Shown: piece after piece, positions 1 to 6,754 of the stretch
Numbering within the stretch: position 1 is the stretch's first letter
Layout of the letters: each line of letters opens with the position of its first letter
Source of the DNA: JBFWWW01 sp050245975
GTDB lineage: Bacteria > Pseudomonadota > Alphaproteobacteria > Rhizobiales > Hyphomicrobiaceae
Length of the DNA: 8,868 bases
Assembly: GCA_050245975.1 (NCBI GenBank)
Contig: JBFWWW010000168.1
Span: 1-8,868, forward strand
Direction: 5' to 3'
Notes under the pieces: generated by a model
The model's input: the letters and a program-made list of their open reading frames with translations, nothing else
Database searches by the model: none
Told to the model about the DNA's origin: nothing
Position numbers and translations under genes: made by a program

Positions 1-339
1 GCGCGCGCCATTTCCAACGGCGCCGCCATCACCATCGATGCGGACAACGACAAGAACCCGGTGATCTCGCTGCGCGAGATCGCGGATCAGATGCTGCAGC
101 CCGACGATCTGCGCGAGAGCCTGATCCATTCGATCCAGCGCAACGTCGAGGTGGACGAGCCCGAGCCCGGCGCCGCGCCGATGCTGCCGCAGGATCGCCG
201 CCCCATGCTCGGCCGCGACGACCAGTCGACGGATACGGTTGTCGATGTCATCACCGAGGAACAGCTCCTGCGCGGCATGGAGAGCCTGACGCCGACGGAG
301 CCGTCGAGCAACGGTCCAAGCCCCGGCCGCGGTCGCTGA
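1..339 (+). CDS. rpoZ: RNA polymerase omega subunit, 3' part (5' end outside window)
   Basis: The reading frame is open from base 1, so the gene is cut by the window edge; 112 residues are visible. Omega is the small RNA polymerase subunit that helps beta-prime fold and assemble. The visible part begins in the conserved omega core, with the motif DNDKNPVISLREIAD near its start, followed by a PDDLRESLIHSIQRNVEVDEPE-like segment that is typical of alphaproteobacterial omega. A low-complexity linker and a conserved-looking tail (ITEEQLLRGMESLTP) follow, a C-terminal extension that is seen in alphaproteobacterial omega and is absent from the shorter enterobacterial form. A GTG at 61 lies inside the conserved core and is not the start. 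The gene lies just upstream of rsh, as in E. coli (rpoZ-spoT) and many alphaproteobacteria. This fits the known structural link in E. coli, where omega forms part of a ppGpp-binding site, though whether this omega binds ppGpp cannot be told here. Confidence 0.95.
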   Translation, partial: ARAISNGAAITIDADNDKNPVISLREIADQMLQPDDLRESLIHSIQRNVEVDEPEPGAAPMLPQDRRPMLGRDDQSTDTVVDVITEEQLLRGMESLTPTEPSSNGPSPGRGR

Positions 340-361
340 TCCTGGCCTGTTGAAGTCGGGC

Positions 362-378
362 CTGCCGGTCTCCGGCGG
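362..378 (+). terminator. Small hairpin after rpoZ, weak terminator candidate
   Basis: Bases 362-368 pair with 372-378 across a 3-base loop (seven pairs, one of them G-T), starting 23 bases after the rpoZ stop. No T-run follows, so it does not meet the usual intrinsic terminator pattern. It could be a partial terminator, an mRNA 3' stabiliser or chance in GC-rich DNA. Confidence 0.2.
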
Positions 379-478
379 ACTCGATACCGCGACCGCGACG
401 CCGTCGTCTGCGCGCCGCTGGCGGGCACGCTGCGCGGCTCTTGCGACACGCTACTAATGGTGCAAGGCTTTCGCTGAT

Positions 479-497
479 CGGGCCCGGCGGTGGCCCG
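479..497 (+). promoter_or_regulatory. Hairpin just upstream of the rsh ribosome binding site
   Basis: CGGGCC at 479-484 pairs perfectly with GGCCCG at 492-497 around a 7-base loop. It ends five bases before the Shine-Dalgarno-like GGAAGGG (503-509) of rsh, so in the mRNA it could affect ribosome access. The region is GC-rich and a chance 6-bp stem is quite possible. Confidence 0.2.
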
Positions 498-520
498 CTT
501 GCGGAAGGGTGCGGCGCCCG

Positions 521-2761
521 ATGATGCGCCAGTACGAACTGGTTGAACGCGTCCAGAAGTACGATCCGGACGCCGACGAGGCGCTGCTCAATCGCGCCTA
601 CGTCTATGCCATGAAGGCGCACGGCAACCAGAAGCGCGCCTCGGGCGACCCTTACTTTTCCCACCCCCTCGAAGTCGCCGCCATATTGACCGACCTCAAG
701 CTCGACGACGCCACCATCGCGTCCGCGCTGCTGCACGACGTGATCGAGGACACCGAGGTCACCCGGACCGAGATCGACCATCTCTTCGGGAAGGAGATCG
801 GGGCGCTCGTCGACGGGCTGACCAAGATCAAGAAGCTCGATCTGGTTTCGAAGAAGGCCGAGCAGGCGGAGAATTTCCGCAAGCTGCTGGTGGCCATTTC
901 GAGCGACATCCGCGTGCTGCTCATCAAGCTGGCGGACCGGCTGCACAACATGCGCACGCTCGAGCACATGAACCCGGAGAGCCGGCGTCGCAACTCCGAG
1001 GAGACGCTCGAGATCTATGCGCCCCTGGCGGGCCGCATGGGAATGCAGAACGTGCGCGAGGAGCTGGAGCAGCTGGCATTCAAGTGGCTGGAACCGGACG
1101 CGTTCCGCACCGTGGTCGCCAAACTCGAGGAGCTGCGCCAGCGCAACGCGGGGCTCGTTGCGGACATCAAGACGGCCCTTGCGGCACAGCTGACGGCCGC
1201 CGGCATAACCGCCGAAGTGACCGGCCGCGAGAAGAAGCCCTACGCCATCTGGCGCAAGATGGAGAACCGCCAGATCTCCCTGGAGCAGCTCTCGGACATC
1301 TACGGCTTCCGCGTCATCACCGACACGGTCGACGATTGCTATCGCGGGCTCGGTATCGTGCACACCCACTGGCGCGCGGTGCCCGGACGGTTCAAGGACT
1401 ACATCTCGACGCCGAAGCAGAACAACTACCAGTCGATCCACACCACGATCGTCGGTCCGCGCCATCAACGCGTCGAGCTGCAGATCCGTACCCGGGCCAT
1501 GCATTCGACCGCGGAATACGGCGTCGCCGCGCACGCGCTCTACAAGGACCTGACGCGCAACGGCGAGGCGCCCGTCAACGGCGCCGGGGCGCTGGCGAGG
1601 GACAATCCCTACACGTGGCTGCGTCGCCTGGTCGATACCCTGCTCGAAGGCGACAGCCCCGAGGAATTCCTCGAGCACACCAAGCTCGAGCTGTTCCAGG
1701 ACCAGGTCTTCTGTTTCACCCCCAAGGGCCGCATCATCGCCCTGCCGCGCGGGGCGACGCCGATCGACTTCGCCTATGCCGTGCATACCGATGTCGGCAA
1801 CACCTGCGTCGGCGCCATCGTCAATGGACGCCAGCTTCCCCTGACGACGCAATTGCGCAATGGCGATGAGGTGGAAGTGCTGGTGGCGAAGGGCCAGACG
1901 CCGCCGGCGGCCTGGGAGCGCGTCGCCGTCACCGGCAAGGCGCGGTCCGCCATCCGCCGCGCGGCCCGCGACGCTCTCCGCAAGCAATATTCGGAGCTCG
2001 GCCGTCGCCTCCTCGCCTCGGCATTCGCAAAGGCGGGGCACGAATACAGCGACGAGAAGCTGCGCCGCGGACTGGCGCATCTGACCCAGAAGTCCATCGA
2101 GGAGGTGCACGCGGCCGTCGGGCGCAACGAGCTTCCCATCGCCGATGTCCTGCGCGCCACGGTGCCCGGCATCGAGCTGCATCAGGATCGGCCGGTGCGC
2201 CCGCGCAACCGCCGCCAGAGAGGCCAGAGCGAGGAGGGCTGGTTCAATCTCGCCAAGGTCAAAGGGTTGATCTTCCGCTGGCCCGGCAGTTCCGCGGGCG
2301 ACGATGAAAAACCCGACCAGGTCATCCCGATCCGCGGCCTGCGCAGCGACGTTCCCGTCAAATTCGAGGAAGGCGGGGCGGTGCCGGGCGACCGTGTGGT
2401 TGGCGTGCTGACGCCGGGCGAAGGCATCAGGATCTTTCAGATCCACTCGCCGCGTCTCAAGGACTACGAACACGAGCGCTGGATCGACGTGACCTGGGAC
2501 GTGGACCCGGAGAAGCCCGAGCGGTCGCCGGCCAAGATCGTCGTGACCGCCCTCAATGTTCCCGGCAGCCTGGCTCAGATCGCGCAGGTGATCGGCGAGG
2601 CGGACGGCAACATCGACAATCTCCGCATGCTGCGCCGCGCCGCCGACTTTACCGAAATGCTGATCGAGCTCGAGGTCTGGGACCTCGATCACCTGACGCG
2701 CATCATGAGCGGTCTGAAATCCCGGCCGGCCGTGAGCAAGATCGAGCGGGTGTTCGAGTAG
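521..2761 (+). CDS. rsh: Bifunctional (p)ppGpp synthetase/hydrolase (RelA/SpoT homologue)
   Basis: This enzyme makes (p)ppGpp from ATP and GTP/GDP and also hydrolyses it, setting the stringent response. I chose ATG 521 (746 aa): GGAAGGG sits 11 bases upstream and the protein then begins MMRQYELVERV, as in alphaproteobacterial Rsh. GTG 509 overlaps that site, and ATG 524 is also possible. Domains: HD hydrolase about residues 20-170, with SHPLEVA (47-53), HD at 72-73 and ED at 76-77; synthetase about 225-345, with GREKK (235-239), RFKD (290-293) and VELQIRT (318-324); TGS about 390-455; helical region; degenerate zinc-finger/RIS region about 605-645; ACT 671-746. RFKD fits the RXKD signature of bifunctional enzymes rather than the EXDD of synthesis-only RelA. 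The cysteines of the RIS region are absent (GGAVPGDRVVG), a variation I associate with alphaproteobacterial Rsh. The gene converges on the GGDEF-EAL gene with 6 bases between stops. Confidence 0.96.
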   Translation: MMRQYELVERVQKYDPDADEALLNRAYVYAMKAHGNQKRASGDPYFSHPLEVAAILTDLKLDDATIASALLHDVIEDTEVTRTEIDHLFGKEIGALVDGLTKIKKLDLVSKKAEQAENFRKLLVAISSDIRVLLIKLADRLHNMRTLEHMNPESRRRNSEETLEIYAPLAGRMGMQNVREELEQLAFKWLEPDAFRTVVAKLEELRQRNAGLVADIKTALAAQLTAAGITAEVTGREKKPYAIWRKMENRQISLEQLSDIYGFRVITDTVDDCYRGLGIVHTHWRAVPGRFKDYISTPKQNNYQSIHTTIVGPRHQRVELQIRTRAMHSTAEYGVAAHALYKDLTRNGEAPVNGAGALARDNPYTWLRRLVDTLLEGDSPEEFLEHTKLELFQDQVFCFTPKGRIIALPRGATPIDFAYAVHTDVGNTCVGAIVNGRQLPLTTQLRNGDEVEVLVAKGQTPPAAWERVAVTGKARSAIRRAARDALRKQYSELGRRLLASAFAKAGHEYSDEKLRRGLAHLTQKSIEEVHAAVGRNELPIADVLRATVPGIELHQDRPVRPRNRRQRGQSEEGWFNLAKVKGLIFRWPGSSAGDDEKPDQVIPIRGLRSDVPVKFEEGGAVPGDRVVGVLTPGEGIRIFQIHSPRLKDYEHERWIDVTWDVDPEKPERSPAKIVVTALNVPGSLAQIAQVIGEADGNIDNLRMLRRAADFTEMLIELEVWDLDHLTRIMSGLKSRPAVSKIERVFE

Positions 2762-2767
2762 GTCGGC

Positions 2768-5074
2768 TCAGGCGACGTTGACCTGCAGCTCGGGGAAATA
2801 CATCCGGTCGATGTCCTGCGCGGGGCGCGGCGGGCTGAAGAGATAGCCCTGCATCTCGGTGCACCCCTCGGCCCGCACGCGGGCAAGCTGTTCCGGCGTC
2901 TCGACACCTTCGGCCGTCGTGGCGATCCCGAGGCTGCTGCCGAGCTTGGCGACAGCCCGCAGCACGGCCACCGAGTCCTCCGTGTCGGAAAGATCGCCGA
3001 CGAAGCAGCGGTCGATCTTGATCTTGTCGAAGGGGAATTTGCGCAGGTAGCTGAGCGACGAATAGCCCGTGCCGAAGTCGTCCATGGCGATGCGGACGCC
3101 GATGTCGTGCAGGCGGCGCAGCGTCGTGAGCGTCGCCTCGCTGTCGTGCAGCAGCGTCGATTCGGTGATTTCCAGCTCGAGCCGTTCCGGCGACAGGCGG
3201 CTCGCCGCAAGCGCGCTGAAGACGGTCTCGACGAGGTTGGGGCTCTTGATCTGGATCGCCGACAGGTTGACGGCGATCTTGGTGTGCTCGGGCCAGGTCG
3301 AGGCCTGGGCGCACGCCTGGCGCAGAACCCACTCGCCGATCGAAACGATGAGCCCCGTCTCTTCCGCAAGCGGGATGAACTCGGCCGGGGACACCATCCC
3401 GCGTTCGGCATGTTTCCAGCGCAGCAGCGCTTCGAAGCCGCACACCTCGTTGCTTTCGAGGTTCACGATCGGCTGGTAGACGAGCGCCATTTCGCCTTTG
3501 ACGAGCGCCTCGCGCAGGTCGCGCTCCAGCTTGCGGCGCTCCTGCAGGCGCGCATCCATCTCCGGCTCGAAGAAGCGGTACGTGCTTTCGCGTTCGGATT
3601 TGGCGCGGTAGAGGGCAAGTCCGGCGTTGCCCATGATCTGGTCCACGGCGGTGCAGTCGGCGGCCGCAAGCGCAATGCCTATGCGGGCCCCGATGCTGAC
3701 GTCCTTGCCTTCGACGGTGAACGGGCGGTTGAGCTCCTCGACGATCCGGCGCGCGAGCTGGGACGCGGCCGCCGGCTGGTCGGGATCGATCTGAACGATG
3801 GCGAACTCGTCGCCGCCGATGCGGGCAACCGTGTCCGTTTCCGCCGCGCAGGCGCGCAGGCGCTCGGCGACGCTCTTGAGAAGGGCATCGCCCGCGCTCT
3901 GCCCAAGCGTGTCGTTGACCACTTTGAAGCGGTAAAGGTCGATCCAGAGGATCGCCGCGTCCTCCGGACGGCTTTTCAGCGCCTCGTTGAGCTGGCCCTG
4001 CAGCAGGGTGCGGTTGGCGAGGTTTGTCAGCGGATCGTGCAGGGCGAGATGGGCGACCTTCTGCTGGACGGCGCGCTGCTCGGTGATGTCCTCGTGGGTG
4101 GCGACCCAGCCGCCGCCGGGCATCGGCTGGTGCGCAATGGACAGAACCCGCTTGTCGCTCATCTCGTAGATGACCGAGGAGGGCTGGTTCTCCGCCGCGA
4201 CGGCCTGCAGCCGCTCCAGGTAGTCGTGGGGCGAGCCGGAATAGAGGCCGGCAGCAATCCGTTGCGAGATGATGTCGGTCAGGTACGTCCCGGGGCGTAT
4301 CAGCTCGTCGGGAAGATTGTAGATGGCGGCGTAGCGCTTGTTGCAGACGAGCAGACGCTGGTCGGCATCGAACATGCACAGGCCTTGCGACATGTTGTTG
4401 ATCGCAAGATCGAAGCGCAGGTTCTGACGCTCGAGCTGCGAGCGCTGCTCGGCGACTTCCTCATGCTTCGTATTGAGAAGGCCCATGGCGTGATCGAGCG
4501 CGGCAAGCGGCACCCGGCGGAAGCACCAGAAGGCGGCAAGGGCAAGCAGAAGCGAGGCGCCCGCGAACATGAGGGTGCTGACCACCACATCGCGCGTGCT
4601 CATCTCGATATGGAAATACCCGCCGTGCGCGGCGGCTCTGACGGGCACGCGGGCCTGGACCGTCGGCCAGGCGGTGGTGCGGCCGCGCGACATCACGGTG
4701 CGGTCCTGGTAGTCGCCGATCCAGCTCGTGACGACCGCGTTGGTGAGGCCGGTCGTCGCCTCCAGCACGCGCGCCGAGACGTGATTGGCCCAGATGTCGG
4801 AGGTCCCCTCGCCGAGCAGAACCTCCATATGGCGGGCGCCGACGGTGGCTTGCTCGTAGGCACGGTCCTGCAGCTGGACCATGCCGATGATCGCGAAGCC
4901 GAGCGGCGGCAGGAAAGCGGTGATCAGGGTCACGGCCGTGCCGAGGCGGCCGATCAGGGCGCGCGGAGACGTTGCCGGTGCAATCCGGCGGGCGGCCCGC
5001 ACGGCCACGGCGCGCGACAAGAGCGCTCTGGCGCGCACGGTAACTGCACGCGGCATCCACGACCACCTACGCAT
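2768..5074 (-). CDS. Membrane PAS-GGDEF-EAL protein, probable c-di-GMP phosphodiesterase
   Basis: This 768-aa inner-membrane signalling protein probably degrades c-di-GMP to pGpG. Order of parts: basic N-terminus; membrane helix about 45-68; predicted periplasmic region about 70-160 of no recognised family; membrane helix about 163-186; short coiled-coil linker; PAS-like domain about 217-335; GGDEF about 340-505; EAL about 515-760. The EAL domain has the full phosphodiesterase set: E548 (EAL), N603, E635, E638, D665-D666 (DDFGTGYSS), K686, E722 and Q742. In GGDEF the signature (420-424), D379, N387 and D396 are intact. However, the inhibitory-site Arg of RxxD is A411, the usual DLD is DLY (Y381), and the AKxxGR motif reads AKSERE (E496 where Arg is expected). 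I infer a GGDEF domain with reduced or no cyclase activity that may regulate EAL. TCCCC at 5085-5089 is a GGGGA ribosome site 10 bases before the start; ATG at residue 7 is an alternative. The gene is monocistronic, opposite to its neighbours. Confidence 0.93.
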   Translation of the reverse strand: MRRWSWMPRAVTVRARALLSRAVAVRAARRIAPATSPRALIGRLGTAVTLITAFLPPLGFAIIGMVQLQDRAYEQATVGARHMEVLLGEGTSDIWANHVSARVLEATTGLTNAVVTSWIGDYQDRTVMSRGRTTAWPTVQARVPVRAAAHGGYFHIEMSTRDVVVSTLMFAGASLLLALAAFWCFRRVPLAALDHAMGLLNTKHEEVAEQRSQLERQNLRFDLAINNMSQGLCMFDADQRLLVCNKRYAAIYNLPDELIRPGTYLTDIISQRIAAGLYSGSPHDYLERLQAVAAENQPSSVIYEMSDKRVLSIAHQPMPGGGWVATHEDITEQRAVQQKVAHLALHDPLTNLANRTLLQGQLNEALKSRPEDAAILWIDLYRFKVVNDTLGQSAGDALLKSVAERLRACAAETDTVARIGGDEFAIVQIDPDQPAAASQLARRIVEELNRPFTVEGKDVSIGARIGIALAAADCTAVDQIMGNAGLALYRAKSERESTYRFFEPEMDARLQERRKLERDLREALVKGEMALVYQPIVNLESNEVCGFEALLRWKHAERGMVSPAEFIPLAEETGLIVSIGEWVLRQACAQASTWPEHTKIAVNLSAIQIKSPNLVETVFSALAASRLSPERLELEITESTLLHDSEATLTTLRRLHDIGVRIAMDDFGTGYSSLSYLRKFPFDKIKIDRCFVGDLSDTEDSVAVLRAVAKLGSSLGIATTAEGVETPEQLARVRAEGCTEMQGYLFSPPRPAQDIDRMYFPELQVNVA

Positions 5075-5355
5075 ACGCGACTGATCCCCAGTCTCGAGTC
5101 CCTCGTGGGAAGACCCTAGAGCGTCCAGCTAAATAAAAAGCGAAAATTCACTTAGAAAAGCCTCAATATTCGGAAGCACTTGCGACACCAATCGCGCGTT
5201 GCCCGGCATTTCGGGCATTGGAGCGGGCAGCAACCTGGGATTGGTCCCGAGAAAAATTACGCAACCTGGATGCGGCGCCGCAACCTCGCCCAGCGAATCG
5301 ACTAACGTGCCGGCTGTCGGGAACCTCGGGGTGCAATCAGGCGTCTGTGACGATC
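5075..5355. promoter_or_regulatory. Divergent intergenic region between the GGDEF-EAL and DUF2062 genes
   Basis: This 281-base stretch must hold the start signals for the minus-strand GGDEF-EAL gene and probably for the plus-strand DUF2062-pdxJ-acpS group. It contains an AT-rich patch at about 5130-5170 in otherwise GC-rich DNA, where promoter melting would be easy. It also holds inverted repeats at 5200-5217 (TGCCCG/CGGGCA, 6-base loop), 5237-5248 (GGGA/TCCC) and a perfect 12-base palindrome at 5271-5282. I could not assign a good sigma-70 -35/-10 pair on either strand. GGAAC at 5320-5324 followed after 17 bases by CGTC (5342-5345) is one mismatch from the GGAAC-N16/17-CGTT pattern of the alphaproteobacterial general stress sigma factor EcfG, but it would start transcription within about 10 bases of the ATG. 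Confidence 0.45.
5230..5286 (+). repeat. Three GCAACCT direct repeats upstream of the DUF2062 gene
   Basis: GCAACCT occurs at 5230-5236, 5261-5267 and 5280-5286; the first two copies extend to GCAACCTGG. Start-to-start spacing is 31 and 19 bases, close to three and two helical turns, and a shorter AACCT follows at 5322-5326. The 12-base palindrome TGCGGCGCCGCA lies between copies two and three and overlaps the third. The arrangement could be a regulator binding array, but the repeats are short and the function is unknown. Confidence 0.35.
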
Positions 5356-5913
5356 ATGTCCGCACGACAGTCCGCCTTCAGTCGTTTTGTCCGCCGCGCC
5401 GTCGTCAAGACCGCCGGCGCGATGCCGCGCCGCCTGCGTGGCCTGCACAACCTGAACGGCACGCCCCACAAGGTGGCGCTGGGGTTCGCCGTCGGCGTAT
5501 TCGTCGCCTCGACACCCATACTGGGGGTTCAGATTCTGGCAGCCGTGGCCTTGTCCTGGATGCTGGGCGGCAACCTGGTGGCCGCTGTGGCGGGCACCTT
5601 CTGGGCCAATCCGCTGACGTACCCTGTGATCCTGGTCGTGTCCTACGAGGTCGGGTCCCGCATCCTGGGGGTCGATGCACCCGTATCGCCCGAGCATCTG
5701 GCCCTGGCGGTCGACCGGATCCGCTCCGTCGTTGGCGCGCTGGGCGCTGAGGCCATGAGCCTCGAGGCGGTCATGGCCGCGCCCGGCCTCCTGTGGCCTA
5801 TCCTGAAGCCCGTCGGCGTCGGCGCGGTACCGGTGGGGCTTACGAGCGCCGTGATATTCTATTATCTGTCACGGCGGACGGTCGAAACGATGCGGGTGCG
5901 GCAAGCGGCCTGA
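5356..5913 (+). CDS. DUF2062 family membrane protein, function unknown
   Basis: The 185-aa product has a basic N-terminus (about 1-32), then the DUF2062 core: a GTPHKVALGFAVGVFVASTP-like segment at about 36-54, a hydrophobic segment about 56-80, then the GNLVAAVAGTFWANPLTYP-type motif (72-90) with another hydrophobic stretch to about 105. A soluble region of about 35 residues follows, then a hydrophobic stretch about 145-172 and a short basic tail. The G-F-A-x-G-V-F and N-P-L-T-x-P patterns are what identify the family. It is expected in the inner membrane; no biochemical role is established that I know of. ATG 5356 is preferred because the conserved part begins soon after it, but the ribosome site is weak and GTG 5347 (with TCAGG upstream) is equally plausible. 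The open frame back to TTG 5218 has no family resemblance. DUF2062 genes occur in this same conserved stretch in other alphaproteobacteria. It lies 40 bases before pdxJ, probably co-transcribed. Confidence 0.85.
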   Translation: MSARQSAFSRFVRRAVVKTAGAMPRRLRGLHNLNGTPHKVALGFAVGVFVASTPILGVQILAAVALSWMLGGNLVAAVAGTFWANPLTYPVILVVSYEVGSRILGVDAPVSPEHLALAVDRIRSVVGALGAEAMSLEAVMAAPGLLWPILKPVGVGAVPVGLTSAVIFYYLSRRTVETMRVRQAA

Positions 5914-5953
5914 TCGCGACGCCGTGTGCGGCTCCCGGCTTCGGACACTTCGC

Positions 5954-6754
5954 ATGACCTTGCAATCGGACAGACGCTCTCGCGCTCCTCACCTGCGGCT
6001 TGGCGTCAACATCGACCACGTGGCAACCATCCGCAATGCGCGGGGCGGCCGCCATCCCGATCCGCTGCGCGCCGCGCATATCGCCATCGCGGCCGGCGCG
6101 GACGGCATTACCGCGCACCTGCGCGAGGATCGGCGGCACATATCGGACGACGATATCGCCCGTCTCAAGCGCGAGCTGACACGCCCGCTGAACCTGGAGA
6201 TGGCGGCGACGGACGAGATGTTGTCGATCGCGCTGCGCCACCTGCCGCATGCCTGCTGTATCGTGCCCGAGAAGCGGGAAGAGCGCACGACGGAGGGCGG
6301 CCTGGACGTCGTGGGCGGCGGCAACTCTCTGGCCCGGTGCATCAGCGAGCTCAAGGCCGCGGGCATCCGCGTGTCGCTCTTCATCGAGCCCGATGCGAAA
6401 GCGATCGCGGCGTCGGCGCGGCTGGGCGCGGACGTGGTGGAGCTCCACACCGGCAGCTATTGCGAACGCGCGCTGGAGGACGACGCCAAGGGGCTCGCCC
6501 GCGAGCTGGTGCGCATCGAGACCGCGGCCGCCGACGCATGCGCTGCCGGCCTCGAGGTTCATGCCGGCCACGGTCTGACCTATGCCACGACCGGAGCCGT
6601 TGCGCGCATCCCCGAGATCGTGGAGCTCAATATCGGCCACTTCCTGATCGGCGAGGCAATCTTCGGCGGTCTGGATCCGGCGATCCGGCGGATGCGCATG
6701 GTCATGGACGAGGCGCGCGCGGAGGCGCCGGGAGTAAGCCAGGTTCCGGCCTGA
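5954..6754 (+). CDS. pdxJ: Pyridoxine 5'-phosphate synthase
   Basis: PdxJ catalyses the last ring-closing step of the DXP-dependent vitamin B6 pathway, joining 1-deoxy-D-xylulose 5-phosphate with 3-amino-1-hydroxyacetone 1-phosphate to give pyridoxine 5'-phosphate in the cytoplasm. The 266-aa protein matches the family along its length (E. coli about 243 aa). Motifs: LGVNIDHVATIRNARG at 16-31; AGADGITAHLREDRRHI at 47-63 with the catalytic His55; NLEMA at 80-84 with Glu82; VPEKREERTTEGGLDV at 104-119; LFIEPD at 142-147; VELHTGSY at 162-169; AGHGLTY at 204-210 with His206; and the phosphate-binding ELNIGHFLIG at 224-233. ATG 5954 is preferred; GTG 5924 would add ten residues with no better ribosome site, and the Shine-Dalgarno is weak for both. 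The stop overlaps the acpS start, so the two are translationally coupled, an arrangement common in proteobacteria. Confidence 0.96.
   Translation: MTLQSDRRSRAPHLRLGVNIDHVATIRNARGGRHPDPLRAAHIAIAAGADGITAHLREDRRHISDDDIARLKRELTRPLNLEMAATDEMLSIALRHLPHACCIVPEKREERTTEGGLDVVGGGNSLARCISELKAAGIRVSLFIEPDAKAIAASARLGADVVELHTGSYCERALEDDAKGLARELVRIETAAADACAAGLEVHAGHGLTYATTGAVARIPEIVELNIGHFLIGEAIFGGLDPAIRRMRMVMDEARAEAPGVSQVPA

Larger units (their letters stand above)
340..520. other. rpoZ-rsh intergenic spacer
   Basis: This 181-base gap holds no convincing gene. It contains two short inverted repeats, listed separately, and a Shine-Dalgarno-like GGAAGGG at 503-509, eleven bases before the chosen rsh ATG. 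I found no well-matched -35/-10 pair. A CTTGCGACAC 10-mer at 440-449 recurs at 5179-5188 in the other large spacer. Whether rsh is read through from rpoZ or has its own promoter cannot be decided from the sequence. Confidence 0.6.

Noticed and set aside
251..2692. An 813-codon open frame on the minus strand opposite rsh
   Set aside because: rsh on the plus strand has every expected domain and motif. The antisense frame shows no family resemblance and long antisense frames are usual in GC-rich coding DNA, where stop codons are rare in certain opposite frames.
2703..4379. A 558-codon minus-strand frame overlapping the GGDEF-EAL gene in another frame
   Set aside because: Composition is dominated by Arg, Ala, Pro and His as expected from a shifted frame of GC-rich DNA; no motif is present.
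3107..5119. A 670-codon open frame on the plus strand opposite the GGDEF-EAL gene
   Set aside because: The minus-strand gene contains complete GGDEF and EAL motifs. The plus-strand frame is rich in Arg, Gly, Asp and His without domains and is a shadow.
5218..5355. N-terminal extension of the DUF2062 protein from TTG 5218
   Set aside because: The extra 46 residues resemble no family member, no ribosome site precedes TTG 5218, and the stretch contains palindromes and repeats typical of non-coding DNA.
5926..6753. Upstream open extension of the acpS frame through pdxJ, suggesting a fusion
   Set aside because: The extension is an Arg-rich shadow of pdxJ; AcpS begins exactly at the ATG overlapping the pdxJ stop, with the family's normal length.
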